The translations under genes were made by a program, and so were the position numbers. The notes beneath the pieces were generated by a model, which saw only the letters and a list, made by a program, of their open reading frames with translations, searched no databases and was not told the DNA's origin. Positions 32,148 to 45,186 of a DNA stretch of 64,000 nucleotides are shown in pieces. How positions within the stretch are numbered: the stretch's first letter is position 1; the number at the start of each line of letters is the position of its first letter. This stretch comes from Otatea glauca. Its lineage: Eukaryota > Streptophyta > Magnoliopsida > Poales > Poaceae. Location of the stretch: the NCBI GenBank assembly GCA_036346275.1, contig JAYEVK010000336.1:62001-126000 (forward strand), in the 5' to 3' direction.

Positions 32148-32777
32148 TCAAGAATGGAGTAAAAGCACGAATCCTACCGAGAGGTTCGAGATGAACCGAC
32201 GGAGGTAGTTAATTTTGCCGATCAACTTTTGTAATTCGTTTTTGCATGTTGGCGGCTTAGTATTGGCTATGGCCTTGACCCTTGTTTGGCTAACTTCGAT
32301 CCCTCTTTCATGTACTATAAAGCCTAAGAATTGCCCAGCCGACACACCAAACGCGCACTTGTAAGGATTCATCTTCAAACCGTGCGATCTTATGTTTTTA
32401 AATACTCTCTCTAAGTCGGCCAGATGTTGGAAATCTTCTGCAGATTTTACCACTACATCATCTATATAAATTTCAACAATGTGGCCGATTAAATCGTGGA
32501 AGATCAGATTCATTGCTCGCTGGTAGGTTGCTCCAGCGTTTTTCAAGCCGAAAGTCATTACAGTCCACTCGAATAGCCCTATTGCACCGACATCCAAGGT
32601 CTGTCTTTGGTATATCGGCCGCCATGAGTATCTGGTTATACCCGCATTACCATCCGTAAAGCTTATGATCTTGTTTCGATCGGCGTCGATAAGCATATCG
32701 GCTATTGGCATGGGGTATTCGTCCTTTGGCGCCGCTTTGTTCAAATCTCTCAAGTCGACGCACACTAAGTTTTCCAT
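32148..32777 (-). pseudogene. gypsy-2 reverse transcriptase, 209-codon open stretch
   Basis: The frame covers VCVDLRDLNKAAPKDEYPMP, then TVMTFGLKNAGATYQRAMN, VEIYIDDVVVKSAEDF (YIDD active site kept), GLKMNPYKCAFGVSAGQFLG, FIVHERGIEV and LQKLIGKINYLRRFISNLS. This is RT from about motif 1 to the thumb. It is the best-preserved domain of the element, but frames upstream (32780-33170) and downstream are broken. Confidence 0.9.
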
Positions 32778-33175
32778 TTTTCTTCATTACCGAACGATGT
32801 TGGAAACCCATTCAACAGATCGGCAAGGCCCGATAAACTTTGCTTCCAACAATCGCTCTATCTCCTCTTTATGACTTGGTACAAGGTCGATTAAAACGCT
32901 CGATATCGTTTAAATGGCCGATAGCCCGATTTTATAGGTAGCCGATGTTCCACCGCTTGACGGCTTAATCCGCATTTCATGATACTCCCAAGCTAAACAA
33001 TCTTTATAATTTCTAAGTATTTTCATTAGCTTTTCTTTGTATTTCATATCTAGATTCGCACTAACAAAAGTTGGTCTTTTTCTATCATCACTTCCTATAT
33101 CGACTTCTTAAATCGGTGGATGTGAACCCTTGACCTAACTTTTCGATTTCTTCGAAGTCTTCTATGGCTTCGTGG

Positions 33176-33780
33176 CTATCCGTTGTTTGCCGATAGCTTT
33201 GCATTTTGTCCTGTAGCGCCTTCAATGTTTTTCTTGTCCCCATCTACGCAACACTTCATTTGCCCGATCAAAGGTGCCAGCTTGACATCGATCGGCATAA
33301 GTCCGCTTTTGCTTACGATATGAAATCGCGATCGTCCAAAGACCTTGCCCGATATACACCCGGCTTCTTCGTGTTGCCAATTCGCGATCGGAGCTAGCCA
33401 TGGCAATATGGGTCGATGTATCGGCCGTGATGACTTCAACTTCCTCTCCGCTCCATTGAACAAGTGATTGATGCATGGTCGATGGGATACAAAGAATTTG
33501 CATGAATCCAATCTTGTCCGAGCAAAGACATCGTAGTTTCCTTTGGCATCAATTACAAAGAACGCCGCTTCGGCAAGGTCTTACTACCGACGCTAGTTCG
33601 TGACCATGACACCTTTTGCTTCGTAGGGTCGCCTGTGAAGTCATTCGTAACCATGTTAGTTTTGATTAAGTCTTCATCGACTTACTCGCTTTTTTACATG
33701 TGGTGTATGGCATTAGATTCACTGTGGCGCCTCCGCCTACCAAAGATCCTTGATATCGGCTTGCCATTTATATATCCTTT
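33176..33780 (-). pseudogene. gypsy-2 protease and linker region (broken)
   Basis: Position between gag and RT on the minus strand implies the aspartic protease. Readable pieces are short (KVFGRSRFHIVSKSGLMPIDVKL, split by frames, and LAPLIGQMKCCVDGD). I do not see an intact D-S/T-G motif, so the assignment rests mainly on gene order. Confidence 0.5.
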
Positions 33781-33956
33781 CAGTACAGAGGTTTCAGATG
33801 CCGGTGATCGCCTTTGGGTTTTCAAAGATGGCGCTCAGACCGAGCATAATCGAGCAAGCGCCTCTTTGGCCGATTCGATTCGACTTTGAACTCTCGGCGG
33901 CAATGTGAACACCATGTTGACATCCATGGAGGTGTGTCATCTCAATCATGGGAGAA

Positions 33957-36034
33957 TCAAGTCGCCACCGATTCAAATCTTCTTCGCTTGCTCTTTTCTT
34001 CTCCACTCTTTCTTGACGATCTCATTGGACGGTTCATTAAACACTTCGTCTCTCTCTTTCTCGCATCGGCTTCACGAATTTCTTGCGCCCTTAGCCTCTG
34101 AAGCCGTCGTCGTTGTGATTTGCTCAGCCCGATGGGCACCACCGGTTTAGGTTCCACCGGCCAGATTCGCCACCAAGTCTCCTTGATTAGAACTAGTCTT
34201 GTGTGTCTTGGCTTGGCTTTGTTCTTGATTCGTTTAGATAATCTTTCATGGACCGCCTTCGTGACTTCGTCTTGCTCTCTAATCGCCAGACATAGCCTAT
34301 GTTTGGCCGATTGCGCTGGCCAATCGTCTCGAGGATAATGTTCCATCGGCGGTATACGGTGATGGCAACGCTATTCTCCTCTCCCAAAGAAATTGCCAAA
34401 AGGGACACTTTCTATGTGCCTCTCCACGCTCTTTGTGCGGTACAAATTATCCGACCGGCGGTATGATGCCGTGGTCACTGCTCATCCTTTCATACTTCCA
34501 TTAATTGTGAGAACGTTGGACCAAACCTTTTGCGGGCCGCCTAGATGGAGATTTCTCGCTTGTACCATTTACCCACCGGGATTCCCTTGGGTTTGATGGT
34601 CCTTGAATTTTTTCCTTCTCGATCGGCTTCTATTTGTAAGGAACCGATGGTAATTTTCAGTGTCTGACCGCCGTCCGAGCTTGATTGTACGTCGACTTGT
34701 CGATCTTTTTTCTGCTCGTCTTGCATCGGCTCTTTTCCTTTAGCCGAGCAATGTACCATATTGATAGGAAACGGATCGACATCCACCTGCATGGTCGGCT
34801 CATCGACAAACTTCAACCGACCATCTTCAATAGCGCATCGATCGCTGACTCAAGATATTGCGTCATTAGTGTTATGTGAATAAGAATGATGCCACTTGCA
34901 ATACTGCGCTTTTTGATCTCATCGGCGACGGATCACATGTCCCTCCGCAATCGTATTATCTTTTCTTGCGTATAAATCAAAAATACGATCGCACTTGGAA
35001 ACATCGAAGAGTATTTGACCTCCGACTTGTTCCTAGTCGGTTTAAGCCAAGAATGTACTAAGGATTTCTTGATCCTTTTACCCATTCGCTATGTTTATTT
35101 TCGCTTCCTCGTCTTCCGACGAATCACTAGGACAATATTCAACCATATTGACCTTAGCCTTATCCTTTTCTTTGTTGTTACTATTTTTAAATCTATCATT
35201 AAACACCTTATTGCCGTGAATCGGCTTTCTTGAGCCGATACGCGATGCAATAAGTGGCTAAGGTCGTGAATTCTCGCTCACGAATTTCTCCCTAAGAGGA
35301 GGGATCAAACCTTGAAATGCTAAATCGGCGAGTTGATTGTCGTGTAACGAATAAAACACCGATTCCCGATTTCTCTAAACCTTTGATGTAACTGCTACCG
35401 ATTCTCCAAACTTTTGGCGATGTAACTCAAATCTGAAATTTTAACTCTAAACCGCCTAAAAGAAGTATTCATGGAATCGGCTTTCCAAATCGCTCCATAA
35501 ATGGACCGAATTCGAGGCAAACAAGTGAACCAAGTAAATGCTGCCCGTGATAAAGATAACGGAAATAACCTAATTTTTAACCTGTTGGATCGGGCCGCTT
35601 CACCGCATTGTGCGATAAAGCGCCCAACATGCTCCGAGGTAGTGATAGAATCATCCCTGAGAATTTGGCAAAGTCCGGACTCAAATTATGAGGGTAAGGC
35701 ATGCGATCTATGTAATCGGGTACGGCTTTCTATAGCCGATCACTTTTCCTTTGGTTGTATGCCAAACCGATCCTCAAGGCAGACAGATCCGATCGGTCCA
35801 ATTGGCATTATCGCCACCGCACAAGAGCCCTTGATAATGTCGATCATAATCAGATCCCGCCCCGAGTGCAAGCTCGGGCTGCCAATTATGCCGCGCCGTC
35901 GCAGATTCGATTATACCGATCGTGCCGATTATGCCTAATTTGTGGTTCCGCACCGGATAAACGGTTCGAGTACGCATTACCTGTGTGGACCCGGTTTCTA
36001 AGGTGGTAGGTTCTGGGGATATCTCTTGAGCCAA
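33957..36034 (-). pseudogene. gypsy-2 gag (broken)
   Basis: The minus-strand core at 35300-35600 reads as LRLFPLSLSRAAFTWFT-like sequence, AIWKADSMNTSFRRF, ISDLSYIAKSLENR and REIGNRCFIRYT, all features of Tat-type gag. The basic C-terminal part LSKSQRRRLQRLRAQEIREA (33957-34346) is a common gag-pol linker motif in grass elements. Several stops interrupt it. An upstream leader (36040-36694) separates it from the 5' LTR. Confidence 0.75.
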
Positions 36035-36694
36035 TCGGTGTGAAACCGATTGAGAAAAGCGTAAAAAGGAGCCGACGGTGGTAGATTGATGGATGGATCA
36101 TACTTAGCGGTGTCGGTATAGGCGTGGTAATGGCTCACCCACTTGACCGAGGATCCCTAGGCAATATGACCGTAGGTTGTGTGGGCATCATCGTGGGAGG
36201 TGAGGTCATAGCCGATGGTTTAGGGTCGGCCGTGTGCTCTGCGTGTTTTGTGATATCAAAAACAGGATAATTTGGCGAGCTTGTAGTGGGTCATGCAGCT
36301 TCGACGAGGCCAACTCTCGGCTATAGATTTAACGCTATTTGCTATCATCGGCTTAAGAGTCGCTACGAGCCGATGATTGGTTTATTAAAGCATGGTGCAT
36401 GATTGGTTAATCATAGCCAATAATTCGCCCGAGCGGGTAGATATCGACTTACCGCTTCGCCGCACTGTGTCTCCTGGTATTGACCGTCGGCAGGCGGATT
36501 TCGTGTAACGCCACGCCTAGTCTTTTGGTAGCAATTTAGCATCATCTCTTCTAACGCGCTTTCCGATCTTCAATCTCTTGACGTTGTTCTGCGGTTAAAT
36601 CGCCCATTGTTGGGACGATTATAGCTTCGTGTTGAGATCGACGGCGGAATCGACTTCCTAACGTAGACATTGTCCCACCGGCGTGCTAAGAGTG

Positions 36695-37347
36695 TGTTGG
36701 CGCCAAAAACTTGATGTAGGGTTTCGACAAAGAAGACACCGCATTTAACACCGGTTTAGAGCGTGCTACCGATTTGATCAGAATCGACAAGGTAAAAACA
36801 AAATTCAAACAAAGCCGATCGTTAAGATCAATCGGCTTAAACTCGATCAGCTTGAAGCCGATCAAGATCAAGGTATCAGGATAAATCTAACTAGCCGATT
36901 AAGGCTAATCAGAGGATAAAGGCAGATCAATTTCAAGAAGGCGATGCGCAACAAAATCGTAATAAACCAAACCTGCGGTGTAACTGAGGATGATCAACAA
37001 TTGGCGATGCGCAACTTTATTGATCAAAATCGATTACAAAGGCTAAATTACAAGAACTACTCCTAGTCGACAGGAAAAGTAGATGAAAAGTAAAAGCTAG
37101 TTGATTGTATTGTGTTGATGTCCTTTGCAGCTTGCTTTGGCTCTTCTTTTATACCCTTAGGCCGATCGTGTCCTACTACAACACGCTTTGAGTCCGTGAT
37201 TCAGATCGGCCTTTATCTTGGACGATTTTTTCCTTAAGAATCTTGCAGTTACCAAATATCTCGGATTCTTTCTAATCCTTCGTTAGTTCCCGTATCTTTG
37301 ATTTTATTGCCTGATTTGGATAAACTTGCCGAATTTTAGTGCAAACA
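36695..37347 (-). repeat. gypsy-2 5' LTR (right, 653 bp)
   Basis: Near-identical to the left LTR and followed by GGATG at 37348. The adjoining internal minus-strand sequence (CACTCTTAGCACGCCGG) is where a primer-binding site should be, but I could not assign a tRNA. Confidence 0.95.
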
Positions 37348-37352
37348 GGATG

Positions 37353-39213
37353 TACGGTGCGTCTTTCATCGCCTCGACCCGCGGCGCTTTTCCCTGTAGA
37401 TTCACAGAATGAGATCCACATGAGCTTTTTCCTTTTATTCACGTGTGTCTGATCGCATCCAACAGCTTCACAAGCAGTAACATGACGAGGCAAGCCGCTA
37501 CCACACGCGCGAAAGACTTTGGACCGTGTTCGAATGAATGATAATTCTTAGGAGATTTAGGGATTTAGTTCAAATTTAAACTAAATCCTAAAACATTTTA
37601 ATAAAAAACCCCTAATTCAAACTCCCCCTTGCTGCTATTTATTCGGAATCCTCAGTAACCAGAGTTACCAGATGACCTTTGGTCGCACGCTAGCCCGTAG
37701 GCCAGAAGAAGCCCACAGAACACACGAGATGTCTCCTCCTCACGAAGTTACACATTCTTCCCCAATATGTCCTTCCATCCAATTCTCTACTCTAAAGTCC
37801 AAACACCTCATATTCACCGCCACCATGAGCAGTTCTTCATCGGCTCATTCACCATCACCGCCATTGCAAGCAGCCAGCGTCCCACACACTATTGATGCAG
37901 CATCTTCCTTCTTTACTTGTTGTCGCGAAGGAAGAATTGACAGTGACACCACAGCTATGGTTGGCATCACTAAGAATCACACCAGCAAACTCGACGATGA
38001 GCTCCTGACATGGTGTTTGTCTTCATCAATTGTGGCAACCACAAGTGTTGCTCCCTCATTCTCCTCCGAGCACTGCTCCCTCATTCTCCTCCCCGTGTCG
38101 CTCACGTTGGAGGGCTAGCGGCAAGGCACCAGGTAGGTCTCGTCCTCGCCACATCGGAGCCTACCAGTGATGAGACATCAGGCTAGCCTCCTCCTTTACT
38201 GCCATCGAAGCTAAAAACCAATGACCGGAGTGTTTGTTGTATGTGTAAGGTTTTTAAGACGTTGGAATTATATTTTTTAGACAGATTCTCGACATGTTGC
38301 AGTTCACAAGCTAAAATGTTGTATCCCCTCATCTAAATATTGTTGTTATTTTTTTATGTAGTAATATTTTTGTTGAGTGGATTTTTTCCTTTTTTCTCTC
38401 AATGTTGCAACAATCTTTGCACAACGTTGCATAATCGAGATTAGAATGTTTCATAAGCTATCTCAATTATTCCGTAGGAGAACAATTGAGTGTTTTTGTT
38501 GCACTTCGATATACACTTTGTTACATGAGAGATATTTTGTTAGATATATTAATTACAATTTTTGTATGTATTATCTCATAATGTTACGCCAATATGTACA
38601 ATAAAAAGCTTCTCATCAAACTTCTTATTTCCATCGGACATCTGGTTTCTGGTCGTTACCTTATTTACAGGGCGCGAAAGCTTGTCGCTAACAAAGGCGT
38701 CGCATGCACGGTGCTCTCTCTGACGCAAGGGACCCACCAGGACCTTCCGTACCGTGGCGATTAATGATGGGGTCATGGGTTTTAAGAACGGGATAAGTTT
38801 GTTTTTTAAATAGCGACAGGAACTCCCAATGCATTAATAATAAAAGAGTCGAAACAGAACAACCAAAGTTCGGTGTGTCCAGAATTAAAGGTTATATAGG
38901 TACATAGACTGGTAGCCCCTAATCAGAAGCAAGGACCCAAACACCAAGAGAAAGAAGAAAAGGCTAGAAAGCGTGTGCGAGGTTTAGACCGTCGATACAG
39001 CGTGACTGGCGGGACACCTTGCAATTCGGAAAGCACTCTTACAGTTCTAAACATTCTGAACAATGGTATTGACCACTAGATACACTGAACGGTATGAGTT
39101 CATGAAAATCCTTGCATTTCTTTCTTTCCAAAAGTTCAACATGGTGACCAGGAAGGTGCCGTTCACCTCTTTCCTGCGCTCTTTTGGCATGGAGGAGCGG
39201 ATTGTGTTCCATC
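37353..39213. other. Non-coding flank between gypsy-2 and the hAT elements
   Basis: No gene is supported. A palindrome lies at about 37556-37590 (GGATTTAGTT and AACTAAATCC arms around AAATTT). A 148-codon plus-strand frame (37672-38118, beginning MTFGRTLARRPEEAHRT) is Ser/Thr-rich, contains a short duplicated segment (CTCCCTCATTCTCCTCC at 38050 and 38075), and shows no known domain. I consider it unlikely to be a gene. Confidence 0.5.
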
Positions 39214-39493
39214 CAGGGTTCACAAAACCGGCGAACCGCTCGAAAAACCGGTCTAATTCAATTTTTTTAAAAAATTTTGGAAAAATTTAAGTGCTCGGTT
39301 TTCGTTAAAAACCATCCGCAAAACCGTTTTCGATTAGTCGGTTGGTTTTCGTTGAAAACCGAGCGGTTTTTCGTGAAAAACCGCGGTTTTCGATTTTTTT
39401 TTTCAAAGTTTTTTTTTCTTATCCCTTCGGATTTTAACGGTTTTTACGGTTTTCACGATTTCGGTTTTTACGGTTTTTCGCAGTATAATCCTG
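39214..39493. mobile_element. hAT-type MITE (280 bp)
   Basis: It starts CAGGGTTCACAAAACCG and ends AGTATAATCCTG. The 8-bp flanks GTTCCATC (39206-39213) and GTTCCACC (39494-39501) match 7 of 8, as expected for an aged hAT target duplication. The interior is rich in repeated AAAACCG and CGGTTTT motifs typical of hAT subterminal regions. It has no coding capacity. Confidence 0.85.
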
Positions 39494-41573
39494 GTTCCAC
39501 CAAACAGTGAGAACGGGCCAAGTTAGGATCCAACTAGTTTCGCTTTTCCTTTGCCCCCTGGCAGCCTTGTGAAAAAGGACAGCGCGTTCACGGTCCAGTG
39601 ACCTTTCGGCCATTCGTTTGTGTTAAGAAAGTACAGGGTCTTTTGATTGAAATACAAGAAAAAACTAGCAGTAGTGTCAGCGTTGCCAAATGGCAAGTCT
39701 TAGTATCTTAACCCTCTCGCCAAGTCTTTACCGCTTGCTTTTGCTGTAATTACTAGCTCTCCGATGAAAGGTCATAGTTATGACTAGGGCTGTAAACGAG
39801 CCAAGCTCGAACGAGCCTGACCTTTCAGGCTCGATCTCGGTAAAAGCTCGAGCCGAGCTCGAGGTGGAGTTCGAGCTCAGTGCTGAACTCGAGCTCGGCT
39901 CGACAGAAGCTCGAATAGGCTCGAGCTCGGCTCGATTAGGCTCGACAACAAGTAAACACAGACAAGCTCGGGAGAGGCTCGATTTAGCTCGATAACAATT
40001 ATATTACAGACATCAAGATTCAAGCATGCAGCAAATAGCAAGTAATATTTAACCATTCAACAAGTAATATTTAACCATTAAAAAAACTAAGTATGAGAAA
40101 TATTTAACCATGAGAGTATGAGACAATTAAACATACAAGTATCAAGTATGTTATCAAGGATGCATTAATGCATGCCTCTCCACTTCTCCAATCTCCAAGA
40201 ACCAATATGATTTGTCTTAATAAGAGCACATATAAGTATATAACAAACTTGCAAAAGTTACGATAGTCTTAATAGGAGCAAACATACAAGTATGCATGCC
40301 TCTCCACTTCTCCAGAAACAAATATGACTATGTCTTAACTCTTAATAGGAGTACATATAACAAACTTGCAAAAGTTATAATTGTCTTAACAGGAGCAAGG
40401 ATGGAATAAAACTTAATAGCTACATCTATTAGTAGTTCTGATAGTAGGAATTCGAGCTACTTGATTCATTGGCAAAATGTTGATGTTCCTTGGGAATTCA
40501 GCCATCTGACACAGTGACATCTTCGAGCAATTAGATTTTGCATGCTTAACAACTTCTAAAGCCCTGATAATCTGCAAAAAGACCACAACTGATGTGCTGT
40601 ATCCATCTTTCCTTGGTAGCAAATAAAAGGAGGCATTCATCACAAAAACAAATTTGTTACTGGAACAACATTTCTGCTTCGGAATTCATACTACTATGAA
40701 GCATACCATGCAGGTAAAGTACAGCCTAGGGTACTTACTACTTAACCATTTTAATTCATTTTACCCAACCAATGTTTATTTCCATTAGATAACCCAGGAC
40801 AAGAAATATGTACTAATAACTGAGCTGATTGGATAAATAATCAACATGATGCAAATCAGACAAAGACATGCAACATATAAAGAATATATATACATTGTAA
40901 ATAGTTTCATGTCAATCAACATGCAGGGAAGTTATAACATAAACATGTGCTACCAATTTGTATATTTAAATTGCTTCAGTCAGAAAGATCTCTTATTTTA
41001 GCAAAAGAAAAAAAATCTAAAACCATTTGGAAAAAAGATACACAATCTGAGAACCATATGCTATAAACAATAGACCAGCTTCTGAGAACCATATGACATA
41101 ACAATGTTTCAGTTCAAGTTCTTGCAGTACCATTGGAATGCCTAAAGACTTCATATCTTCCTCATTCATGTGGACCAAAGCCTTCATATCAACCTGAAAA
41201 GTGAGTATACATCAACCTAATGTCTAGAACATCCACAGTTTGAATATTGCCACATAAATCAACTGTACCTCTTCAGCCTGGAAATTTACACGACTACACG
41301 AGCTATGAAAGATCCCATCAAACCAATTCATGATTCAGACTAACAAATAACACTTACTAAAACTGTATAATAAGCTCATTTTACTACAGATTTGTAAGTT
41401 GAAATAGTTGTAGCAGTACATACCTAATATAGAAGACTAATTGCTACCAACCATTGAGATGGCTATAGCAGTCTCGATTGATGACAAAGGAATGGAATGA
41501 GCACATCCTCCTATACAAGAAGTAAATATATATTAGATGCACAACTCAATTATGTGGTAAAAAACAACACCCA

Positions 41574-41766
41574 TTAACTTACCAAATCCTTTGATTTGTG
41601 GTGACCTCCTCTAATCCAACTAGATGCACAGACCAAAGCTTGCACAGCTGATGGAAGTAAAGAGCTACGATAGTCATCAACCACTCGACCTCCGGTACTA
41701 AAAGCTGATTCCGATGAGACCGTGGTAATAGGAATAGTGAGAATATCTTTGGCCATCATAGCCATT
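41574..41766 (-). pseudogene. hAT transposase C-terminal dimerisation domain (fragment)
   Basis: The minus-strand frame reads MAKDILTIPITTVSSESAFS, then TGGRVVDDYRSSLLPSAVQ and ALVCASSWIRG, then HHKSKDLVS and a stop. This is the hAT family C-terminal dimerisation signature. The same frame extends upstream to about 42050 only as Pro/Ser/Arg-rich sequence, so the catalytic RNase H-like part is absent, whether deleted or never present. The copia-3 insertion point (42055) lies just upstream. Confidence 0.9.
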
Positions 41767-42054
41767 ACCGGTAATAGGTGGGGATGGGGGACGGCGAATC
41801 GGGGAGGCGGGGACGGCGCCCGCGGGGAGTCGAGACTCGAGAGGTGTGGATGGCGTCGGGGGCGGGGAGTCCATGAATCGGGAGACGGGACTACGGGAGG
41901 GACCGAGAGCGAGGTGTGGATGGCGGCGGGAAGTCGACGAATCGAGAGGGACCGAGGGAGTCGATTTAGGGTTTGAGTCTTTGGGATTATGGGAATGGGA
42001 ACGGGAACTGGGAACTGGGAAGTGGGAAGGGAAGGGGAGGCATCGGGCATCGGG

Positions 42055-42972
42055 TGTTGGAATTTGGTGCAATGTTTTTATTCCAGATTTTAAATTGAGG
42101 CAAAAGTAACAAAAGACTAGAGATGCATAAAACAGCAAGTAACACATTGTACTTCAGAATATGCTCAAGAATTGTATGGTAACGGAATTGTTTTATCGCT
42201 CAAATTACTTACTATTGGGCTTGTTGAAGAAAAGGAAGCGGTAGCAGACGTGGAAGTAGTCGATGTCGAGGAAGAAGCAGAGCGGTCGCGACGATGCTGC
42301 CAGAAACCTTATTGCCGCCTCGTGCAAGTGAACTCGCGGCAATGGTTCAGAGATACCGCTCACCCTCCTTCACGGTGCACGCCGAGGAGGAAGGCCGGCA
42401 CGGTTCAACAGCGCAACACAACAGTATAGCACTTAGAGTTGAGGAGGAAGAATGGAGGAGGAATTATGTATCTCTGTCCTGGACGTCTCTAGGAGTTTAT
42501 ATACACTCGCACAAGAAATCGACTCATGATGTCAAGAATGCGCGATTACTAGTAACTGACAAATAATGTCAATTAACTCACTAGTAACTGATTGCATAAT
42601 GACACAGAATTCAAATATATGTTTAAATCGCATTTAAACAGATTGAATGGAGAGATAAATGCAGGGTTCAGTAAAACAAAAAGGTGAATTCAAAGTGTCA
42701 GGATACACATTACGACGCGGCGCGGTCGCTCGTCGCAAGTCACAAGTCACGCGAATTTTCACGCGAAAATACGCGAACGCGCGCGCGTGCGTGTGTGTGT
42801 TTAGCCACTGTACACCCTATGCCATTCTCATGCCAAGTGTCATTATTCAAGAGGTGGCAAGGACTCCTCCTTTTAAGTTGCCTTTCCTCCACTTGGCTAG
42901 GCAATATGGTACTAAACCATGCATGCTTTGGAATTAAAAGAAATGGGCCACCCAATGGGCCAATTTCTAACA
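42055..42972 (-). repeat. copia-3 3' LTR (left)
   Basis: 918 bp, ending in TAACA before the polypurine-tract complement. A minus-orientation TATA-like box (GAGTGTATATAAACTCC) lies near 42494-42510. Confidence 0.95.
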
Positions 42973-43539
42973 ATCCCCCACCAATTCCAAAGCAAACAAC
43001 AGAAAAGATAACAAAGATTGCTATACTGATGTATTGTTAATATACCAGTCTTTTGGTGTAAGTCCCGTACGGGTTGAACTTGCACCTAGATTAGCAAGGT
43101 TCATCCTCTCACAGCTGATGAATGGACTATGCCTTGAATTCACAGCTTTTCGTGATCAGACTTCACTTAAAAATCACAACTGATACTAGGCTGCCAATAA
43201 ACCACGCCTAAACGGAGCGTTTTATGGTCATGCTCCTTATCGCTCATGAGCTTTCTAGAGAATGCCCAACTCGTGAACTGCGACCTCACAGCTTGAGCTC
43301 AAGTAGGTGTATTCATTATAGGTATCCCGTAGGCCAATACCTTTATTTTTTAACACTAGAATACATTAAGGCTTTAAGCCAACCTTCCAGATACCAAGAG
43401 TACTTTGTCTATTAGGACATGGGTACAATTCAATAATATATACTCTCTTGTTACAACATCAACTTGTTTTTCCCATTACCTAATTCACGGATCTCCGATC
43501 AGAAGATATGGGTTACCGTTGTGGTGTAACTCAAACGGG

Positions 43540-45041
43540 CCTCATGCCCATGTCCATAGACGCAATGGAAATCGCTTCCTTGCAAGTCCTTTTGTAAAAG
43601 GATCGCCGATTTTTCTCAAGACGAATATAATTCACAGCAATAACTCCGAATTTCTCAATTTTTGACAGCTTTAAGCCTACGCTTCACATGTCCGAGGACT
43701 TCATGTTATCCTTAGTACTCATAACCTTAGTCAACACTGCTTGGTTATCGCAGACATTAAGATCGCCGTATTGGTTTCTCAACCAATGGCAAGTCCAACA
43801 AGAGCTCTCTAAGCCATTCGGCCTCAACAGTGGTCGTGTCTAGTGCTACGAGTTCAGCTTCCATGGTTGACCTCACAATATGGTCTGCTTGCAAGACCTC
43901 CATGAAACCGCAAAGACCAAACTAAAGTAAAAATATAACCACTTGTAGCTTTGATCTCATCCGCATCGAGATCCAATTGGAATCACTATATCCTTCTAAA
44001 ACAGATGGATACCCAAGATAGTGTATTCCATAAGATGTTGTGCCTCTCAAGTAGCGCAACACCCTTTCAAGTGCCTCCCAATGATCATCTCCGGGTTAGA
44101 TGTAAACCGGCTTAATTTGCTCACCAAGAAATGAGATATCAGGTCTTGTGGCACCAGCTAGATACATAAGGGACCCAATAATTTGTGAATATCTCAATTG
44201 ATCTTTCCCTAACCCTTGATTTTTCCGAAGCTTAACACTCGGATCGTAAGGTGTTGGGGAAATTTTGCAATTCTCAAAGCCGAATTGACTCAATATTTTC
44301 TCAGCATAATGGGATTGATGCAAAATGATCCCATCATTCTTAATCAATTTAATATTTAGAATAACATCTGCCTCTCCCAAGTCTTTCATATCAAAGCATC
44401 GAGATAAGAAAGTTTTGACCTCGTTAATTACAGCAGTGTTTGTTCCAAATATAAGTATGTCATCAACATACAAACACAAAATAACACCTTGACCCCACCA
44501 TAACGATAGTATACACACTTATCTGCCTCATTAACAGCAAAACCAGCAGATGTCAAAGTTTTATCAAACTTTTCGTGCCATTGCTTAGGTGCTTGCTTTA
44601 GGCCATACAAGGATTTTAATAATTTGCACACTTTATTTTCCTGTCCAGTAATCACATAACCATCTGGTTGCTCCATATAGATTTCTTCCTCCAACTCTCC
44701 ATTAAGGAAAGCTGTCTTTACATCCATTTGATGGATTGTAGACCATGGGAAGCAGCTAATGCTATGAGCACTCTAATGGTTGTTAATCTGGCAACAGGAG
44801 AATAAGTATCAAAATAATCCTCTCCTTTTTTCTGGGTATAACCCTTGGCCACAAGTCTTGCCTTGTACTTATCAACAGTACCATCAGGCCTCATCTTCTT
44901 TTTGAAGATCCACTTGCATCCAACAAGTTTGCACCCACTAGGAAGATCGGTGATCTTCCAAGTCCCGTTAGCCATGATGGAATCCATCTCGCTTTTGACC
45001 GCCTCTTTCCAATACTCAAGATCGTAATGCATAAGCCTCAA
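43540..45041 (-). pseudogene. copia-3 reverse transcriptase and RNase H (broken)
   Basis: RT starts EMDSIMANGTWKITDLPSGC, then CKWIFKKKMRPDG and KARLVAKGYTQKKGEDYFDT (44718-45041), MDVKTAFLNGELEEEIYMEQ (44428-44727), LCLYVDDILIFGTN (active site YVDD) and DMKDLGEADVILNIKLIK (44096-44518). RNase H continues to about 43540 in fragments, including the region opposite CTAGTGCTACGAGTTCAGC. Small frameshifts near 44500, 44730 and 44100 break it. Confidence 0.9.
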
Positions 45042-45186
45042 AGAGATTTTGGCACATCATCCACGAGGTATACAATAAAGTCATCACCAAAGGTTTTCTC
45101 AACCCTTTGTCTCTTGCTCCTACGAAGAGCCTCTGTGACTATATTATTATCCTCCTCAGAAATATCTTCTACTGGTAGTGTATCAC

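Larger units (their letters stand above)
25996..37347 (-). mobile_element. Ty3/gypsy element with intact LTRs (gypsy-2, 11.35 kb)
   Basis: LTRs at 25996-26646 and 36695-37347 begin TGTTGGCG and end TGCAAACA. A perfect 5-bp target duplication, GGATG (25991-25995 and 37348-37352), brackets the element. A polypurine-tract complement (TATGCCCCCCATTTTT) follows the left LTR at 26647-26662, so transcription runs on the minus strand from the right LTR. Minus-strand gag, protease, RT, RNase H and integrase occur in that order, all frame-broken. An antisense PMD gene lies between integrase and the 3' LTR. Low LTR divergence relative to the broken coding regions, together with this layout, fits the Tat lineage. 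Confidence 0.95.

Noticed and set aside
37520..37640. Possible MITE around the AAATTT-centred palindrome
   Set aside because: The palindrome is real, but I found no matching terminal repeats and target duplication, so it is not called as an element.
37672..38118. 148-codon plus-strand frame as a gene
   Set aside because: Ser/Thr-rich, contains an internal duplication, and has no domain, convincing promoter or splice context. Mentioned only in the region note.
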